This document shows, one piece after another, positions 55,701 to 64,000 of a DNA stretch of 64,000 nt. The DNA is from Mytilus edulis (lineage: Eukaryota; Mollusca; Bivalvia; Mytilida; Mytilidae): positions 55,689,232-55,753,231 of the forward strand of contig NC_092349.1 of NCBI RefSeq assembly GCF_963676685.1, written 5' to 3'. A program made the translations under genes and the position numbers. The notes beneath the pieces were generated by a model. The model ran no database searches. It saw nothing but the letters and a program-made list of their open reading frames with translations, and was not told the DNA's origin. The stretch's first letter is position 1. Every line of letters begins with the position of its first letter.

Positions 55701-58700
55701 TGTGGCTAGTTTTTGTCGAGCCTGCAGTTTTTGTTGCAGAAAGCTCGACAAAGGGATAGTGATCTGGCTTTATATTTTAGAAGGTGGAAGACCTGGATGC
55801 TTCATACTATGTATATAGATGCCCCATGTTAAAAAGTTTCCGTCAGTCTAATGTCCAATGTCCTTGACCTTATTTTCATGGTTCAGTGACTACTTGAAAA
55901 TAAAGTTAAGACTTTTTGTAAAGTTAAATTCTCTCTTATTATAAGTAATAGGATAACTATATTTTGTATGTGCATAGCTTGCAAGGTCCTCATGCATATA
56001 TATATGTCTGTCATACAGTTTTTACTTGACCTCAACCTCATCTCATGGATCAGTGAACAAGGTTAAGTTTTGGTAGTCAAGTCCATACCTTAGATACTAT
56101 AGGCAATATGTATGGTATATTTAGTGTATAAAAGGACTGTAAGGTGAATATGTCCATCCGGCGGGTGTCATCTGACCTTGGCTTCATTTTCATGGTTCAG
56201 TGGTTATAGTTAAGTTTTTGTGTTTTGGTCTGTTTTTCTTACACTGACTATGCAATAGGTCTACTATGTTTGATTGTAAGGTGTACATGTGTATCTGCCA
56301 GGTGTCATCTGACCTTGACCTCATTTTCATGGTTCAGTGGTCAAAGTTAAGTTTTTGAGTTTTGGTCTTTTTTCTAATACTATATGCAATAGTATAACTA
56401 TATATTTGGTGTATGGAAATATTTTATGATCTATATTTCAGTCATGCATGTGACCTCATTTTCACAGTTCATTGTTCAGGTTCAGTCTTAAGTTTTTGTG
56501 TTTTATTCTGTTTTTCTTAAACTATAAGCAATAGGTCAACTATATTTGTTGTATGGAATGATTGTAATGTGTACATGTCTATCTTCCAGGTGTCATCTGA
56601 CCTTGACCTCATTTTCATGGTTCATTGGTCAATGTTTATTTTTCTTGGTTAATGTTAAGTTTATGTGACAGTTGTAATAAAGCTTTATATTTAGGACAAT
56701 CAACATAATATCATTGATTAGTAAAGAAGGCGAGACATAACAATGTGTGCACTCAAGATTGTCTTAGTTAAAACATGGACATATATTATTATTCACATAA
56801 GGCGCAAGTGACCTAATTAAACCCCATATATATCGTATAAGGTCATTAGAACACTGTGCAACAAATTTATCTTACCAACTATCTGAACATGTGGTATTCA
56901 CTGAGACTAGTGATCCATCTTAAATATTCAGAACCTACTTCCATTTGTTTAAACAAAATCAAATGCCAACAATAACAACTTGTTTAAGCTTAAATGTTAT
57001 TTTATGAATTTTTTTCAATCGTTCATAATCAATTTCTTCCCCTGTTAAAAAACCTTTCAGATATTTCCTCAGCACAGTGTTGTTTTTACAAATAGATGTA
57101 ACACCACTACCAAACGTGTATTGAAATAAACCATGCCTAGTTAAGCCCCTTATGAAATTTACATTGTCTCCACACGGTTGCTTTAATTTTGACCAATCAT
57201 ATTCCTAGAAATGTATAGGAGGTAATCATGGTAATATAAAATGTTATACAAGCACATATTAATTAATATGATTTTAAGTCGAACAGATAATCTGCTCTGA
57301 TTTCTATATATATATATTACTGTCTTTATAATTTTGTTTATTTTATTAAAAAAGGAATCGGCATGAATATCACTTTTTTAACATTAGAATAACTATACGA
57401 AATGATTATGATTAATTTTATATTTTGTAGTTATCCTCCACATTTCTTCATTCAGAACTTAAACTTTGGATTTTTTAACTATGCTGGTATAGACAGACAG
57501 GTTCGGCTGTATACAACACCACTTGTATATGTATCTGATGTTCGTGTTGTAACAGATTTCACTAATAATGGAGGCAAGTTATTATTTACATTTTTTTAAT
57601 GGGATATAACTCAACCCCTAAAAACAATTACCTCTTCCAATATAATAAAAAGAAGATTGTTTGAGTATTACCCTGACTGTATGCAGATGACCTCTTGTAC
57701 CAGATTTACCTCTTCATATTTTCCTGCTTTATTAAATAAACTTGTAAATAAATTTGCTACAAAACTGATTATTTTATTTTCCCTCAGTTACATCATAGAT
57801 GTATCTATGGTTATGGTGCTTCATACCTGAGGGGGGATAGGACCTTTATCGGGACTCCGGGATGGGGTGTTTTTAAGCTCGGGATTTCGGGATTGACACT
57901 TTCGGTATCCGGGAATTCTTTTTTCGAATTTCGGGACCTCAGGATTTCGTTTAATTTAAGCCCGGGATTTCAGGATTTCGTGTTTTTAAGCTCGGGATTT
58001 CGGGATCAGGACCTCTCTATCCTCCCTCATACCTGCCAACTTTTCAAAATATTTATGGGGATTTTAGGCCTAAGAAGACCTAATGCTCCTCTTACATAGC
58101 CATAAGAGTATTTATCTAATTCTGTGTACTATTGTTTGAATGAGCATACATGTATATGTGGTTAAAACAATTTTATACTCATTTAAATGCTGTGTTTAGG
58201 AGTTTAAGTTTAGTGAGGTATTGAAAACCACAAAAACAAAATATATCGGTAACCATCTAAAACCACAATTGAAACCATGCAAAAAGTTGTTATCTATCAC
58301 CTTTTTTAATGTATCAAATTGAAATTGTTTTTTTTCCCCTAATGAATTTAGGTTCAAATACTGGTACTGTCTATTGGACAATAACAACAAACTCTGAAAA
58401 GGTCAAAGTTCAGGTGGAAGTTGTTGATGCTGATAGTAACACTGTTGCCATGGGAGAAGGTATCCAAGGTCAAGCTACTGTTTCAAATGTTAAGCTATGG
58501 TGGCCATATTCAATGGTTAAAACTGGAGCTGCCTATATGTATGTATTAAAGGTAAGTTTCTTACCAAATGTATAGAGTTGTTTTCTTTGTGAACATTTAC
58601 TTTCTCAATTAAGAAATAATTCATGGGGGCTTGAATTATACTGATTTTACCACGGGATGGCCCTTTATGCTAAATATTTTACCATGAGCGACAGCGACAA

Positions 58701-61700
58701 ACATTTTACAAAAGGTTTCTTCTTATATTGTTGCTATTGGAACATGTTAAATATCAGATATATTTTTATTCTCTGAAAAACTTGTAAGTTATGTGTCTTA
58801 TTGAAGTAAGGACAAAGAAGTTTGTTCAAATTAGCTTTAATGAACGGTGATCCCATTTTTATACGACAGCAAAATTTTTTGCAGTTGTATATTGAACAGA
58901 TATATCATGTTAAGGAGGGGTATTTGCGAAAAATACCAGTCGAGAGAATGTAAAATTTCACGAACCGTAAGGCGAGGGAAATTCATTCTCAAGACTGGTA
59001 TTTTTCGCAAATACCCCTCAAGAACATGATATATCTGTTTAATTACACCGAATGTTAATATACTAAAACGCATTGTTGACCGTGACGTTACAAGCGTCCA
59101 GTCGGATAGAGTATTTTTTGGCAAATACCACGGCAGAGAGGGTAAAAAAGGCATATCCTTTTAGCAAATACCCCGGCGGCGTTAAAAATGAACGATATTC
59201 ATTTGATAACAGTAAATTGGTGAAAAATACACTGGCTATCAACCAATCAAAACCCCGGATTCTTACATAAGGTGTAATTAATATTGGTATCACGTCGTCG
59301 TCGTCAGCGTCGTCCGAAGACGGATGGTTTCCGGATAATAACTTTAGTATAAGAAAATTGATATCAATAAAATTTTAATACAATGTTTATAACTGCAAAA
59401 GGAAGCTTGGGATTGATTTTGGGGGTTATGGTCCCTATGGTTTAGGAATTAGGGGCCAAAAGGGGCCCAAAACAAGCATTTATCTTTTGTCAGGACAATA
59501 AGTTGTGTATAAGTATTTCAATTGTTCTGAAATTGTACCACAATGTTTAATACCATAAGTAGAAGGTTGGTATATATTTATGGGGTTAAGGGGCAAACAG
59601 TCTAGGAATAAAGGACCAAAAAGGGGCCAAAAACAAGCATTTTTGTAGTTTCAAGACAAAAAATTGGATTTATCTTTCTTTGTCCAGAATGGTTATCGAA
59701 TCACCTAAAACCAATGCTTTATGAAATTGTCTTTGAAAATTGGAGTTATCTTTCTTTTTCCAGAATAGTAGTTGAATCAACTTAAATCAATTCTATATAC
59801 ATATACAATGCAACATTCACTTTTACTACCAAATGATAAATTAAAGCAATCTTTACCATTCAGTGCTTACATACATCATTATAGGATTATGCCCCTTTAC
59901 AAGTGGAAAAATTGAAGATTTTTTTTGTTTCTGTTCTCTTAAGGTGGTATGGGTGTCTTCCGCCATCTTGGATTGTAAAAAACAGAGAATCTAAGGTCCA
60001 CATTTTCTATCAAGTTAGCAAAATTTGATACAGGAATGCAGATATTTAATGTGCATTTTCATTTAAAAGAACCAATTTATAAGAATATAACTTATAGTTA
60101 TTAACATTTTTACAAGTATTGATTATTTTTGGTTGTTTTTAAAGTTTTTGAATGGGCATTTTAAGGGGAGGTAATATATTCCCAAAGCATTGTCTGAAGC
60201 TATCTTTTCCTAATTTATTTTACAATTCTATCATTTTGTTTAGTGTCTAATCACCAAATGGTGTTTTTTCCTGTATAATCCATACAAATTGTGTCATTTG
60301 GTCACAACCTGTAGCTTGAGAAAATGCGCGGTGACCTATCATTTTTATGATATTTTTGAACATATATCAATAGATACTATGTTTTGGCAAAGTATGAACA
60401 AATTCTATCATTTTTATTTTAGACTCCCATACCACCTTAACTTAAGTTTGTCTCAACTAAATTAAATGAAATGTGTATATAATGCTTAATTATTACCTCT
60501 AAACTAAGTTGTGTCCATACTTGCCTCCACCGTTCAGGGTTCGACCTCTACGGTCGTATAATGCTACGCCCTGCGGAGCATCTGGTTTTAATTTATTTTT
60601 CTATTAAATATATGATCAAGTTCATTTAAAAAAAGGGATTTATACCTTGAGCCCCCACAAAAACATACAGGTCTGTTACGTTATTAGTGATGTATTTGTG
60701 AAGTCATAACTGTTGATGACATTTTGTTCAAATCTGATTTGTGGCATAATTTATGACAATTTTGCTGGAAAATTAACAGTTGCAAGACACCTTGCCCAAC
60801 AGACACATTTTCCTAAAAAAAAAAACTGGACATGAAATATTTTCATATATTTTTTTTAATTTAATTTTAAGAATTATACATACATGTACATTAAATTTAC
60901 TCATATAGTTGGAGTTTGAAAATACATTTTACAGGACCATTTATTGGAGTTCCTGGCTCTTCTCCTTTAAGGACAAAAATGACAACTTTTCAATTGGTAT
61001 TGGTAAATAACTTCATGTGTGAAAAAAGATAATACACACTGTAGTCATTAGTAGAAAGGTACATACATGACATACAGTTTGTCAAATTTGAAATTACCCT
61101 GTGTTTAAGATAGCTTTGAATTTAACAATGACTTGCATAAATCAGACTTCGATGAAATATGCAATATATTTTTGAATCTTAAGCTTATTCCTTTATACCT
61201 GGCCATGGTCATATAAGGTTTTTTCTATACGAAAATGTAGCTAATGCTTTAATAGATAACTATATAAAATAGATTAAAAGAAACCCACCAAAATTAAATT
61301 TATATTAATGGATAATATATGCATGCATTTACTTTTAAGTTACAAGTTGTGACATGGACACTCATACCAAATATTCATATACAAAATGTACCTATTTATT
61401 AACAGGTTACAGTGAAAGACTCTACAAGTGCATCAACAGATATATATAGACAGCCATTTGGATTCAGGACTGTTAACAAAACTAACACACAGTTACTGAT
61501 TAACAACAAACCATTTTATTGTCATGGTGTGGCCAAACATGAGGATTATGATGTAAGTAAATACAGGGAAAATGTAAACAATGTGTAGTTGCCTTACTTA
61601 CAATCATACTACATCTATTTACAATTATAAAAATATTTTTAGGTTAAGATTGCATGAAATGCAATCAAAACCTTATAGGACCGACTTGATATCTAAATCT

Positions 61701-62717
61701 TCCAAGACTTTTACACTACCTTTTTTGATACACAAAATATAGTGCATTGGTCATAACATTCATATTATTCATATATATACATATAGTCTTCGTCAGGCAT
61801 TTTGTCAGGGGTTGAATGAAAAAACAGAAACCAGTATTTACAAAACTATTGTGATATTTTATAAGAACAGATATATTAGCTTTCCATGTACTACCTTCAC
61901 AGTTACTTTTTTAGTCATGCTAGTGCAGCATTCATAGTTAAAATCTAGTAGAATTAGAAAACCATTGACAATGCCATTGATGTATGTGAATATCTATACA
62001 ACCAAAAGGAACCTTCAAAGTATAGTCATTATCTTTTAAAGGTCAACATTGACTATGAAATTTAGAAATTTGGTTACATGATAACTTCTACTTTTATTAA
62101 AGAACAATTTCATTAAGAGATATTTTAGATCATGACAGTACAGATGAATTTTCTACTGATCTTTATCAAAATGGATCAAACAAACAAAAAATGAATTCTA
62201 AGGATGAACCTTTTTGGTAGCATTAATAGGCCAAGACCTCATATTTTATAATGGCAGAAGAAGCTTCAGTTACTGTGGATTCATTTATATTTGTTGGATA
62301 CCAATTTTCATGGATTTTGTGGGTACAGGTGAACCGCAAAATTAAATCATCAAGGAATGGCAAATTTTCTATAGTCTTGTGTGCTGACTTCACCAAAACC
62401 CCAAAATTAAGTATCCACGAACATGCAAGTTTTCTGTATTCCACTAAAATTGGTACCCACCAAAAATAAATGAATCTACAGTATTGTGAGTATATAATAT
62501 ATATGGCCCAGTCCACATTAAAACACTACTCTTTATTCCAGCTTAGAGGTAAAGGTTTGGATATGGTCAGTGTAGCTAAAGATTTTAACATATTAAAATG
62601 GTTAGGTGTGAACTGTTTTAGAACATCCCACTACCCCTATGCAGAGGAAATAATGGACCAAGCTGATCAGCAAGGCGTTGTAGTAATTGATGAATCACCT
62701 GCTATAGGATTAATCTA
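46476..62717 (+). CDS. GUSB: Beta-glucuronidase, N-terminal ~417 residues (3' end outside window)
   Basis: A lysosomal glycosidase that removes terminal beta-glucuronic acid from glycosaminoglycans (GH2 family). Exons: 46476-46715, 53737-53913, 54964-55133, 57431-57573, 58352-58551, 61406-61552, 62542-62717, then a donor leading out of the window. All phases join. A hydrophobic signal peptide (about residues 14-32) is followed by LYPRES and [11 protein letters not shown]. The sugar-binding domain has MPVPSSYND and [12 protein letters not shown], then [12 protein letters not shown] and [16 protein letters not shown]. The Ig-like domain ends in LWWPY, and the barrel starts [15 protein letters not shown]. 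The GH2 signature N-C-F-R-T-S-H-Y-P ... G-V-V-V-I is complete. The catalytic Glu residues (human 451 and 540) are downstream. The intron after exon 4 is GC-AG. Intron 1 (7 kb) holds a large TIR element. No sign of decay. Confidence 0.95.
47559..47603 (+). other. Possible micro-exon inside the TIR element
   Basis: A pyrimidine-rich TCTTTCACACTAG is followed by an open stretch encoding [14 protein letters not shown] and then CCAG|gttaat. Splice-like on both sides and composed unlike its surroundings. It might belong to a gene carried by the element together with 49338-49953. Weak. Confidence 0.25.
47957..49280. repeat. Degenerate ~160-195-bp array of paired inverted TGTAACATTGACA motifs
   Basis: Successive motifs are about 160-195 bp apart. 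Each forward motif is followed 30-50 bp later by an inverted one; for example TGTAACATTGACATAC at 49045 and TGTCAATGTTACACGC at 49077. The DNA between motifs is poorly conserved, so the motif pairs look selected or conserved relative to their spacers. Confidence 0.65.
49338..49953 (+). pseudogene. 27-bp coding-like minisatellite (9-residue SDGDVPVSQ repeat) with one frameshift
   Basis: About eighteen units of GTCAGATGGTGATGTCCCT plus GTCAGCCA encode S-D-G-D-V-P-V-S-Q. One frame opens at ATG 49338, enters the repeat and ends at TGA 49512-49514. A 4-nt AGTT duplication just before this stop shifts the frame. The repeat then stays open in the new frame for the remaining units and a non-repetitive Cys-containing tail to TAG at 49951-49953. 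Open-frame maintenance over so many units suggests former coding. I do not recognise a family. It sits in the + strand of GUSB intron 1 inside the TIR element. Confidence 0.5.
50163..50365. repeat. Family A fragment (+) followed by family B fragment (-)
   Basis: 50163-50290: AATAAACTCATCATGGATAC, TTTTCGTTTACAAAAGACTA and TTCAGTGACGCTAATG. 50303-50365: GAATTGTTTTACACTGGTC and TTGGGCCCTTTAAATTG, inverse of family B. Confidence 0.7.
52030..53275 (+). repeat. Repeat family F, longer copy with an internal duplication (GUSB intron 1)
   Basis: GTTCGTCGTCCGTCGTCG head. The block from CTCCTCTGAAACTACTGGG through GATGGCCGCCATGGCTA and TTGACCCCTTTAGGAGTTA occurs twice (about 52095-52545 and 52590-53045). 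It ends near ATAGACCAAGATGAGCATG. Single-copy relative at 32030-32760. Confidence 0.8.
53737..53913 (+). CDS. GUSB: GUSB exon 2
   Basis: Acceptor CTTTTTTTCCAG, donor ATG|gtaggc; 59 codons, phase 0. Encodes MPVPSSYND and [14 protein letters not shown] of the jelly-roll domain. Confidence 0.95.
54240..54500 (+). repeat. Repeat family B, 3' part (GUSB intron 2)
   Basis: ATAGGTCAAAGTAGGGCCCA, GGAAAACCAAAGGTCAAATC and CTGACTTAGGACAGGTGC. Confidence 0.8.
54964..55133 (+). CDS. GUSB: GUSB exon 3
   Basis: Acceptor TTTTGTACTTTCAG, donor GCAA|gtaagt, phase 2. Encodes [12 protein letters not shown] and [14 protein letters not shown]. Confidence 0.95.
55706..56745 (+). repeat. Repeat family G, complete copy with six ~142-bp units (GUSB intron 3)
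   Basis: Hairpin head GTCGAGCCTGCAG...CTGCAGAAAGCTCGAC-like at 55714-55750. Then blocks of TGACCTTGACCTCATTTTCA TGGTTCAGTG begin at about 55866, 56028, 56173, 56311, 56453 and 56598. It ends GTAAAGAAGGCGAGACA. The head (TGTCGAGCCTGC) and the inverse of the tail (TGTCTCGCCTTC) are similar, so they may be imperfect inverted termini. Confidence 0.75.
57431..57573 (+). CDS. GUSB: GUSB exon 4 (ends in a GC donor)
   Basis: Acceptor ATATTTTGTAG. Encodes [19 protein letters not shown] and RLYTTP. Only the GGAG|gcaagt boundary at 57573/57574 gives the right phase with exon 5 (N-N-G-G-S-N-T). The nearby GT at 57579 would shift the frame into a stop. Confidence 0.93.
57830..58015 (+). repeat. Degenerate CGGGATTTCGGGAT tandem repeat (GUSB intron 4)
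   Basis: Variants of TTTTTAAGCTCGGGATTTC recur at about 57870, 57955 and 57987 among CGGGACTCCGGGAT-like words. GC-richer than the surrounding intron. Confidence 0.75.
58352..58551 (+). CDS. GUSB: GUSB exon 5
   Basis: Acceptor TAATGAATTTAG, donor TTAAAG|gtaagt, phase 0. Ig-like domain ending VKLWWPYSM. Confidence 0.95.
58885..59280. mobile_element. Large palindrome plus TTACACC-ended segment (GUSB intron 5)
   Basis: CAGATATATCATGTTAAGG and GGGGTATTTGCGAAAAATAC (58890-58940) pair with GTATTTTTCGCAAATACCCC and AACATGATATATCTG (58998-59037), a hairpin with ~45-bp arms. Directly beyond, TTAATTACACC (59038) is mirrored by GGTGTAATTAA (59270). The organisation recalls the hairpin elements at 37215 and 45024. 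Confidence 0.7.
59281..60590 (+). repeat. Dispersed repeat with CGTCGTCGTC head, interrupted by a MITE (GUSB intron 5)
   Basis: Starts ATTGGTATCACGTCGTCGTC (similar words at 4840). Continues with TTAGGGGCCAAAAGGGGCCC twice and ends CTACGCCCTGCGGAGCATCT. The middle is interrupted by the element at 59939-60440. Confidence 0.7.
59939..60440. mobile_element. TTAA-flanked MITE with GGTGGTATGGG ends (GUSB intron 5)
   Basis: TTAA-GGTGGTATGGGTGTC at the left and GACTCCCATACCACC-TTAA at the right. About 500 bp, non-coding, inserted within the CGTCGTCGTC repeat. Confidence 0.85.
60591..61405. other. No feature recognised (rest of GUSB intron 5)
   Basis: AT-rich intronic DNA, ending in the exon 6 acceptor TTTATTAACAG. 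Confidence 0.5.
61406..61552 (+). CDS. GUSB: GUSB exon 6
   Basis: Donor TATGAT|gtaagt, 49 codons, phase 0. Encodes FGFRTV and [17 protein letters not shown] at the start of the TIM barrel. Confidence 0.95.
62271..62483. mobile_element. Foldback/MITE 59 bp before GUSB exon 7
   Basis: TACTGTGGATTCATTTATAT and GGATACCAATTTTCATGGA are mirrored by TCCACTAAAATTGGTACCCA and ATAAATGAATCTACAGTA. About 213 bp with TA at both ends. The exon 7 polypyrimidine tract begins shortly after it. Confidence 0.8.
62542..62717 (+). CDS. GUSB: GUSB exon 7 (GH2 signature), donor leads out of window
   Basis: Acceptor CTTTATTCCAG; donor ATCTA|gtaaga, phase 2, so at least one more exon follows beyond 64000. Contains [19 protein letters not shown] and ESPAIGL. 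The usual residue before P in this motif is Cys in human GUSB and Ser here. Confidence 0.93.
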
Positions 62718-62734
62718 GTAAGATGTTAGTGTAT

Positions 62735-63065
62735 AAAAATAAGGAGATGTGGTATAATTGCAAATGCGACAACTATACAAAAAAACTCAAATGATGTTGT
62801 AAGATTTAAATGGCCATATGTGGTTCATTAGTGTTTCTGGTTTTTCGTTTTTATATATATATTAGACCTTTGGTTTTCCCCGTTTGAATGGTTTTACACT
62901 AGTAAATTTTGGGGCCCTTTATAGCTTGCTATTCCGTGTGAGCCAAGGCTCCATGTTGAAGGTCGTACTTTGACCTATAATGGTTTACTTTATAAATTGT
63001 TACTTGGATGGAGAGTTGTCTCACTGGCACTCATACCACTTCTTCCTATATCTATATAACCAAGT
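62735..63065. repeat. Repeat family B: short + copy followed by longer reverse copy (GUSB intron 7)
   Basis: 62735-62800: AAGGAGATGTGGTATAATTG and GCGACAACTATACA. 62850-63065: CCTTTGGTTTTCCCCGTTTG, GGGGCCCTTTATAGCTTG, GTCGTACTTTGACCTATAAT and GAGAGTTGTCTCACTGGCAC, inverse. Together they form a head-to-head pair. Confidence 0.8.
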
Positions 63066-64000
63066 TAACGTATCTTTACACACACAAATCTTGTCAGATG
63101 TTACTTGTGCACTATAACTTTGCTTATTCAGATGATGAATTGCATTACACGCACGATAACATGTGGTTGATATGAAGGACCCACATGGCACAAAAAGAGA
63201 CCAGGCCCATTTGTTTTTTTAAATTTCTGTCAGAATGCTATTATAAACTGTCAGACAAATTTTGTAGGAGTTATTGCCCTTAAATGATAAGTAATAACTT
63301 TGAAAAAAAACGTTGCCTGATATTGCCGAGCTATTGAAATTTGTCTTAAGAAAGATAGAAATTTTGACTAGAATAAATGATCATCAAGAAAGTGGTAATG
63401 AACAAAATCTTAATTCTACTTATTATGGGAGTTCTTAATCTTTATAAATAATCTTTTATATTGTTTTGCCTTTTTTGCGGTTTATCTTGAAAACTTAAAA
63501 AAAAAAAATTAAATAGAAACTTTGAGAAAATGAAAATTATAGCTGAATTAAAGATCTGCAAGTATGTTAACGTGGCTGAAATTGTCAGTGCACATTTAGT
63601 AATTATTCCCCTTTTAATGATAATTTTTACTGAAAAGTGGCTATTTTTGAAGCGGTGGGCTAGCCTCTATATCTAGTTATAATTTAATTAGGGTGTAATA
63701 GCTTCATTCTGAAAATGAGTGCACCAGCAATGCTTTCACAACAAAAGAAAGCATTCAATTCATATTATAATTACATTTTAATGCTACAGCGATGACATTA
63801 AGAATTATATGAAACTTTTTCTTTGCAATATTTTAACATTGTCACTTATCATGCTTATAATACTGGCAGTACACACAGTCAAATCTTGTGTATTGTATTC
63901 TGAACTACATTGATATTGAAGTGTTTTGGTTGTTGTTAGCAAATCAAAATGTTGGATTCTAATAAAGCATAGTTGAAAGCCGTACATTGACTTATAATGG
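63066..64000. other. GUSB intron 7 remainder; no exon seen
   Basis: 63250-63640 has wording like the degenerate array at 40620-41130 (GGAGTTATTGCCCTTAAATG). The last ~30 bases (GAAAGCCGTACATTGACTTA) begin another reverse family B copy that runs out of the window. Confidence 0.5.

Noticed and set aside
57574..57585. GT donor five bases downstream of the GUSB exon 4 end
   Set aside because: Joining it to exon 5 gives a frame that stops within 15 codons and loses homology.
62251..62516. Open frames on both strands before GUSB exon 7
   Set aside because: They translate the arms of the foldback element at 62271-62483.

Overview
This is nuclear DNA of an animal, most likely a marine bivalve and probably a Mytilus-type mussel. 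The window is AT-rich, its genes are split into small exons by GT-AG introns of 1-7 kb, and most of it is short dispersed repeats and transposon remnants that I associate with mussel genomes, for example the CGCCAGACGCGCGTTTCGTC repeat and the GATGTGGTATGATTGCCAA repeat. The species call is inference. I see no rRNA, tRNA, operon or CRISPR array.

Two host genes are supported, both on the + strand. The first (23405-36374) is an ornithine-decarboxylase-family gene of ten exons, about 440 codons. It keeps most PLP and active-site residues, but one exon has AA where the AG splice acceptor should be, and the residue matching the PLP-phosphate-binding Arg277 is Gln. It may be a diverged paralogue, a broken allele or a pseudogene. 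The second (46476-62717 and beyond the window) is the N-terminal two thirds of a lysosomal beta-glucuronidase (GUSB, GH2 family): seven exons, a signal peptide, the GH2 signature, and one GC-AG intron. The catalytic glutamates lie outside the window.

Layout. 1-414: tail of a pogo/Tigger-type transposase. 0.4-6 kb: dispersed and tandem repeats. 6.5-8.2 kb: an element with ~215-bp inverted ends rich in TTGTACAA palindromes. 10.2-11.95 kb: a compact, young LTR element with a Gag-like zinc-knuckle/coiled-coil frame split by one in-frame TAG. 12-14.5 kb: three adjoining TIR elements, one flanked by TTAA. 16.4-17.2 kb: a dispersed GTAACACCATTGAC motif. 18.3-23 kb: gene-poor, with a 38-bp array. 23.4-36.4 kb: the ODC-like gene, its introns filled with repeats. 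36.5-46 kb: foldback elements, a ~465-bp triplication with an exon-like frame on the - strand, and a 39-bp array split by a hairpin element. 46.5-64 kb: GUSB. Its 7-kb first intron holds a 4.7-kb TIR-bounded element with a recurring TGTAACATTGACA motif and a 27-bp coding-like minisatellite.

The unifying oddity is that at least five unrelated elements are built from short motifs repeated many times in both orientations. I can describe this architecture but cannot assign these elements to a named superfamily by reading alone.
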